This document shows, in pieces, positions 60,418-64,000 of a stretch of 64,000 nucleotides of DNA; position 1 is the stretch's first letter, and every line of letters starts with the position of its first letter. Both the position numbers and the translations under genes were made by a program. The notes beneath the pieces were generated by a model. The model searched no databases. It was not told where the DNA came from and worked only from the letters and a program-made list of their open reading frames with translations. The DNA is from Terriglobia bacterium (lineage in GTDB: Bacteria; Acidobacteriota; Terriglobia; Terriglobales; Acidobacteriaceae): the NCBI GenBank assembly GCA_020073525.1, contig JAIQFA010000013.1:24579-88578 (forward strand), read 5' to 3'.

Positions 60418-63052
60418 TACCTTCTGGATTGTTCGAGATTACAGCAACGAGATGCTGCTCGGCAGTTTCATATATTCGCCAGACTTCCTGGCGGTGCGCT
60501 TCAGGAAGGCGTGAAACTGCGCCATCCGGGTCGATTAGGACGCCCATGAAGACTTGGTGGAATGCTGTACCGCTCTTAATACGCTGCGAGCGTGTCCAGA
60601 AGATTCCCCAGTCCCAGTAATAGCCTGCCACATCGTCCGCGATTCCGAGCGCCTTCATAAAACAGAGATAGTGGCGGCGGTCGCGCGGAGCTTGAGGTCT
60701 TACTTCGTCCCGCGGCGTATCAACCAGATCTGCCACGTCAATCCACTGCTTAATGGACTGTGGCCCCGGCAACGAGAGGGTTGAGTCGATTTTCATGATC
60801 GAATTGCGAAGCGCGTCAGCTCTTGCTGTCATATCTTGCCCCGGCAGCTTCGTCGCCGCCTCCGCAACGGTCTTGTGATACAAGGTGAGAACCTCCGGTG
60901 CCGTGGCGCTGAGGTGCAGTTTTTCCCTCGCGGCATCTATGAAGTCAGGACTGAAGACGCATATCTGATCGCCTGGCTGCAGGTCCTTCGCGAGGCGCCG
61001 CGAAAACGGTTGCAGGGCATCCGGGTCGTAAACCGCTAACTCCGATCCGTCGAACGCCCTGATTTGAACATCACCGGATGTGCGAATGATACGTGTCGGG
61101 CCGGCTCCTGGGGCGTGGGGTCCCGTCAAGTCGATAGTCCCCACGCGCGGCGGCAAGAGGACGGTGTCCAGATCGGGAATATCAATCGTGTGGCCGCTGA
61201 GGGCCTTTTGAAGACTTTCCTGCACTATCAGAAGATTCCATTCAACGGGAGCGATGCCGTCCAGCTGCAAAAACGCCTCGACGCGTTGAAGGATCTGTTT
61301 TGCGCACGCAAGATGGCAGAGCACGGTGACCTTCGAGGGCAGGGCTGGATGCGTCAGGGTTTGCAGAAAATGGTCCGCATACGGCTCCACAAAAAAGACC
61401 TGTTGATAGGGATTCTGCAGACTGACGGCGCGTTCAAGCTCTTCCGTCACTTCCTTGGTATCGACGAGCATAATGTCTCGCCTCAGTTTTTGCCGCACAT
61501 CAGCCAGTGTGCTTTCATTTTCTATGCGCCACTCCGCGAAAGCGCGGATCAGGTCGCTCGAAAAAGCGACGATTGATCGCAACGAATGCTTTACTAGCCG
61601 TGAAAGGCAAGCGTCGAATAGGCGTGTTCCAGGATTTTGAGTTGCAGCGACCGAGCAAAGGTTATCGTATGCGCCGAGAAAGGATACGAGTTGTGCGTGA
61701 TTGGCGCCGGCAGCTCCCAGCTTTATGACAGAGTTGATTTTCCCTCTGGGCGTCAAGTGGTCGAACCGGGACCCCAAGCTCTGGAGCTCGTATCCTTGGT
61801 AATTGTCCGCGAGAAAAGTCATAAATTGTTGCGGCGGACCAGGCAAGCCGATCAGGTTTTGCAAAGCGACGAGGGCGGCCGTCACCGATGATGCGACCTC
61901 ATGGTCGCCGGCGTCGAGGAGAGAGCGTTTTAGTTTCAGGCCGTCATCAACGAAGTTCAGAAGATCTGCGCCGTAAACTTCGGCGGAAAGTTCGTCCAGA
62001 GATGCCGGAGCGGCATTTTCCGAGCCGATGACATCGGTCTTGACATTGAGAATCAATCGCGAACGGGCGGGCTGCTTAGGGGTCGTCGCTACCCCGCGAC
62101 GGGCATCGTAGTCATTCAAGACCTTCCATCTGACTGTCTGCAGCACGAAGACTTCATCGGTCACCGCAAGAACCGGTGGACGAGTTGGTCCGTACAGCTG
62201 CTCAACCATTTGAAGAAATCTCGAAACCGCGTCCCGCCAATTGCCCCCGAGTGCATTCCTTGATCGGCGGGCGAGATCGAGCAGGACAATGTCAGGACGC
62301 CGGCCGCCACGATCAGGATCCAGACCTGCCTCGCGAAGCAGCTCTAAAGACAAAGCATCCGGATGCACACCGAAGAGGAAAAAGGGGGCTTGGGATGAAT
62401 CATTCGCAGCGTTAATGTGTTCACTGCGTTCGTTGATCCATGTGTGGCGTCGCAAGCGGTGGAGAAAGTGATCTCTGTACTCGCGCGCACTTGCGACCTG
62501 AATACCTGCCTGCGGAATGATCTCAAACAGCGTGGGGTGCATCAGCCCAGGATCGTCCTGCAAGGCTTTCTGTCGTCGGTTTCCCTGTTCTCCGGTCGAA
62601 AGGTGCTTCAGGCTATGAAGCGCCATCAGGTAGCCAAACGCGGGACAACGGGCACCGTGCTGGTGGACTCGATTAAGTGGGGGGAGGGCAGCCTGCACTA
62701 GCTGTTCCCTGTCAACCAGCAGCGTCCGCTGGGTTCCTCCGGAGTTGCGGTTCCATGGAAAGAACAGGGTCGCCAAGCCTTGGCTGTCACAAGTGCCTAT
62801 TCCGGCAAGGGCCGCTAATGCATGGATTACCGCAATGCCCTCGATACCCTGCGGCCAGAGCAAGAGCGCTTCGCTCTTCCCCTCCGCGATAACACGATTG
62901 AAGGTGGCAAGCACCTCCTTCGCGGACGGCCCTACGTCACAAGATTGACCCGGTTCATTGCGCCGGCGAAGGCTCACGTCGTGATTTTGGCCGGAGTTTA
63001 CGGCGCCATGCTTGGCCAAAGGTTGCGCGCCCACGTTTTGACTGCCTGGCAT
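60398..63052 (-). CDS. Unknown 884-residue DISARM-associated protein (DrmE-like by position)
   Basis: No catalytic motif is recognised. An N-terminal region (ALLLWPQGIEGIAVIHALAA, LATLFFPWNRN) looks alpha/beta. The centre is predicted mainly helical. The C-terminus (DLQPGDQICVFSPDFIDAAR; FMKALGIADDVAGYYWDWGI; FHQVFMGVLIDPDGAV) forms a separate conserved-looking module. It begins six bases after the methyltransferase stop and overlaps drmA, so all are one operon. In class 2 DISARM the gene beside drmA is drmE, in class 1 drmD (SNF2 helicase). This protein has no helicase motifs and so fits DrmE better, but identity is not proven from sequence reading alone. Confidence 0.55.
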   Translation of the reverse strand: MPGSQNVGAQPLAKHGAVNSGQNHDVSLRRRNEPGQSCDVGPSAKEVLATFNRVIAEGKSEALLLWPQGIEGIAVIHALAALAGIGTCDSQGLATLFFPWNRNSGGTQRTLLVDREQLVQAALPPLNRVHQHGARCPAFGYLMALHSLKHLSTGEQGNRRQKALQDDPGLMHPTLFEIIPQAGIQVASAREYRDHFLHRLRRHTWINERSEHINAANDSSQAPFFLFGVHPDALSLELLREAGLDPDRGGRRPDIVLLDLARRSRNALGGNWRDAVSRFLQMVEQLYGPTRPPVLAVTDEVFVLQTVRWKVLNDYDARRGVATTPKQPARSRLILNVKTDVIGSENAAPASLDELSAEVYGADLLNFVDDGLKLKRSLLDAGDHEVASSVTAALVALQNLIGLPGPPQQFMTFLADNYQGYELQSLGSRFDHLTPRGKINSVIKLGAAGANHAQLVSFLGAYDNLCSVAATQNPGTRLFDACLSRLVKHSLRSIVAFSSDLIRAFAEWRIENESTLADVRQKLRRDIMLVDTKEVTEELERAVSLQNPYQQVFFVEPYADHFLQTLTHPALPSKVTVLCHLACAKQILQRVEAFLQLDGIAPVEWNLLIVQESLQKALSGHTIDIPDLDTVLLPPRVGTIDLTGPHAPGAGPTRIIRTSGDVQIRAFDGSELAVYDPDALQPFSRRLAKDLQPGDQICVFSPDFIDAAREKLHLSATAPEVLTLYHKTVAEAATKLPGQDMTARADALRNSIMKIDSTLSLPGPQSIKQWIDVADLVDTPRDEVRPQAPRDRRHYLCFMKALGIADDVAGYYWDWGIFWTRSQRIKSGTAFHQVFMGVLIDPDGAVSRLPEAHRQEVWRIYETAEQHLVAVISNNPEGNADGSH

Positions 63053-63057
63053 CGCGC

Positions 63058-64000
63058 TTACCCACTTGCCGCCATTGCGGACGACTTTCGCGCCGTAGCC
63101 GTTAGTGATTCGAAATAGGCAGTCTTGGCGGCATGGTCGTCTTCAATGCCGGGCTTGAACGCGGCACGAACGGTCGTTGCAGATGGAAGGGGAAGCTGCC
63201 TCAGAGCTTTCGTCGACACGCTCACAGAGCCGGAAATTCTGCGGAAGCGCATATCAACAGCCGCGCTGTTCAGCAGGCGGCACAACATCTTCAATGTTAT
63301 TTTTTGACTCTTGGTTGGATCGGGGATGATAACGATGGTGTGGTTTTCGGTGACGAATCCGCGCCCTCCTGGGACTTTGGCTTTGCGGACGACCGCAGCG
63401 ATCAACCTTCGCGCCTGTCGCCGATTGCTGGTTCGCTGAAGTATGAGCGCATCCGAGCAAATTATTGCACTGCTCTCGCGTTCGATTCTTACAAAACCGA
63501 TCCGGGTCGAATCTGGCTTTCCATCGTACGGCTTGCATAGACGGTTGGCTTTGACATTGTGCGCCCAGAACAAAGGAACTTCGGTCGACCGGGGCTTGTT
63601 TCCGGTGCGATAGCGATGCTGCTCACGGTTCCATACAAAGTATCCGGTCTTTGCAATATAGCCGTAGTCTGCGAGTGTTTCCAATCCGCTCTGGAACAAT
63701 CCTTCCGTCTGTTCTTCGTCCGGGAGGGCCCACATGCGGCCCGCAGCACGGTCTGGAATCTCCAACGTACCGAGGTCACGATTCGACTGCCCCATCATGA
63801 GGAGAGAACTCTTCGGAACCACTGTGCGCGCAAGGGCGCCCTTCTTGCGAAGTACCAGAACGCAGACATCGTATAGAACATCGAGGAACACATCGCTTCG
63901 CTTGTCGATAGGATCAAGCCGGAGAACATGTGAGGTTTCTAGAATGCGCTTCCTCAAAGCCGTGAAATACGGTCCCCCGACAAACGACATGGGGACGATC
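63058..64000 (-). CDS. Adenine-type DNA methyltransferase, C-terminal part (runs off the window)
   Basis: At least 313 codons; the frame is open to the right edge, so the N-terminus with the SAM-binding and NPPY motifs lies outside. The visible start (VPMSFVGGPYFTALRKRILETSHVLRL...DVLYDVCVLVLRK) is the end of the methylase domain of Eco57I/N6-adenine type proteins. It is followed by a target-recognition-like region ending FRRISGSVSVSTKALRQLPL. It is the first visible gene of the DISARM-like operon, matching DrmMI, the adenine methylase of class 1 DISARM. It marks self DNA. Whether the missing part contains a nuclease cannot be seen. Confidence 0.75.
   Translation of the reverse strand, partial: IVPMSFVGGPYFTALRKRILETSHVLRLDPIDKRSDVFLDVLYDVCVLVLRKKGALARTVVPKSSLLMMGQSNRDLGTLEIPDRAAGRMWALPDEEQTEGLFQSGLETLADYGYIAKTGYFVWNREQHRYRTGNKPRSTEVPLFWAHNVKANRLCKPYDGKPDSTRIGFVRIERESSAIICSDALILQRTSNRRQARRLIAAVVRKAKVPGGRGFVTENHTIVIIPDPTKSQKITLKMLCRLLNSAAVDMRFRRISGSVSVSTKALRQLPLPSATTVRAAFKPGIEDDHAAKTAYFESLTATARKSSAMAASG

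Noticed and set aside
1..64000. CRISPR array, rRNA genes or insertion sequence with terminal repeats
   Set aside because: No regularly spaced repeats, no rRNA-like stretches and no transposase were seen; the only mobile-type genes are the two integrases.

Overview
The window looks like chromosomal DNA of an acidobacterium (phylum Acidobacteriota). The main reasons are three large Oar-type TonB-dependent receptors with an N-terminal carboxypeptidase-regulatory-like domain. Two secreted Asp-box (BNR) proteins, secreted M16 and S9 peptidases, and ECF sigma factors paired with zinc-finger anti-sigma proteins fit the same picture. No rRNA, convincing tRNA or CRISPR array was seen. Species cannot be told from this sequence.

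Left part (1-24 kb, almost all minus strand): an HxlR-type regulator, an M16 protease, a LolA-like periplasmic protein and an S9 peptidase. Then come two copies of one module: ECF sigma factor, membrane anti-sigma factor, TonB-dependent receptor, secreted Asp-box protein. Module 1 spans about 7.7-15.2 kb. Module 2 spans about 15.7-23.9 kb and ends with a cyanophycinase-like peptidase. Module 3 (37.5-45.2 kb) has the same order but ends in an Atxe2-type lasso-peptide isopeptidase, and its receptor gene carries an in-frame amber codon 33 codons before the expected C-terminal Phe.

Middle part (24.8-37.5 kb): a RiPP cluster with lasso-type machinery. It holds an ABC exporter, a 310-residue unknown protein and a hybrid histidine kinase on the minus strand. 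On the plus strand are a PqqD-like recognition protein (B1) and an operon of cytosolic prolyl oligopeptidase, transglutaminase-like leader peptidase (B2), asparagine-synthetase-like cyclase (C) and two tandem precursor peptides of 49 and 48 residues. The two precursors share a leader and an identical C-terminal NPAYDLDE, but the first has no residue pair able to form a canonical 7-9 residue lasso ring. A shared palindromic motif (TGCAC-N6-GTGCA type) occurs twice before B1 and twice before the peptidase-B2-C-A operon. An XRE/S24-type regulator gene lies between them. The likely logic is that the peptide is made and exported here, re-imported by the module 3 receptor and cut by the isopeptidase.

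Right part (45.5-64 kb): a defence island. It starts with a small C-protein-like XRE regulator, a tandem pair of tyrosine integrases (one internally deleted) and a PLD-family protein coupled to a Ser/Thr kinase-SF1 helicase fusion. It continues with a DISARM-like operon: DrmB (DUF1998), DrmA helicase, an 884-residue protein in the DrmE/DrmD position, and the C-terminal part of an adenine-type DNA methyltransferase that runs off the window. The kinase-helicase/PLD pair inside a DISARM-like locus is not part of the canonical DISARM gene set.
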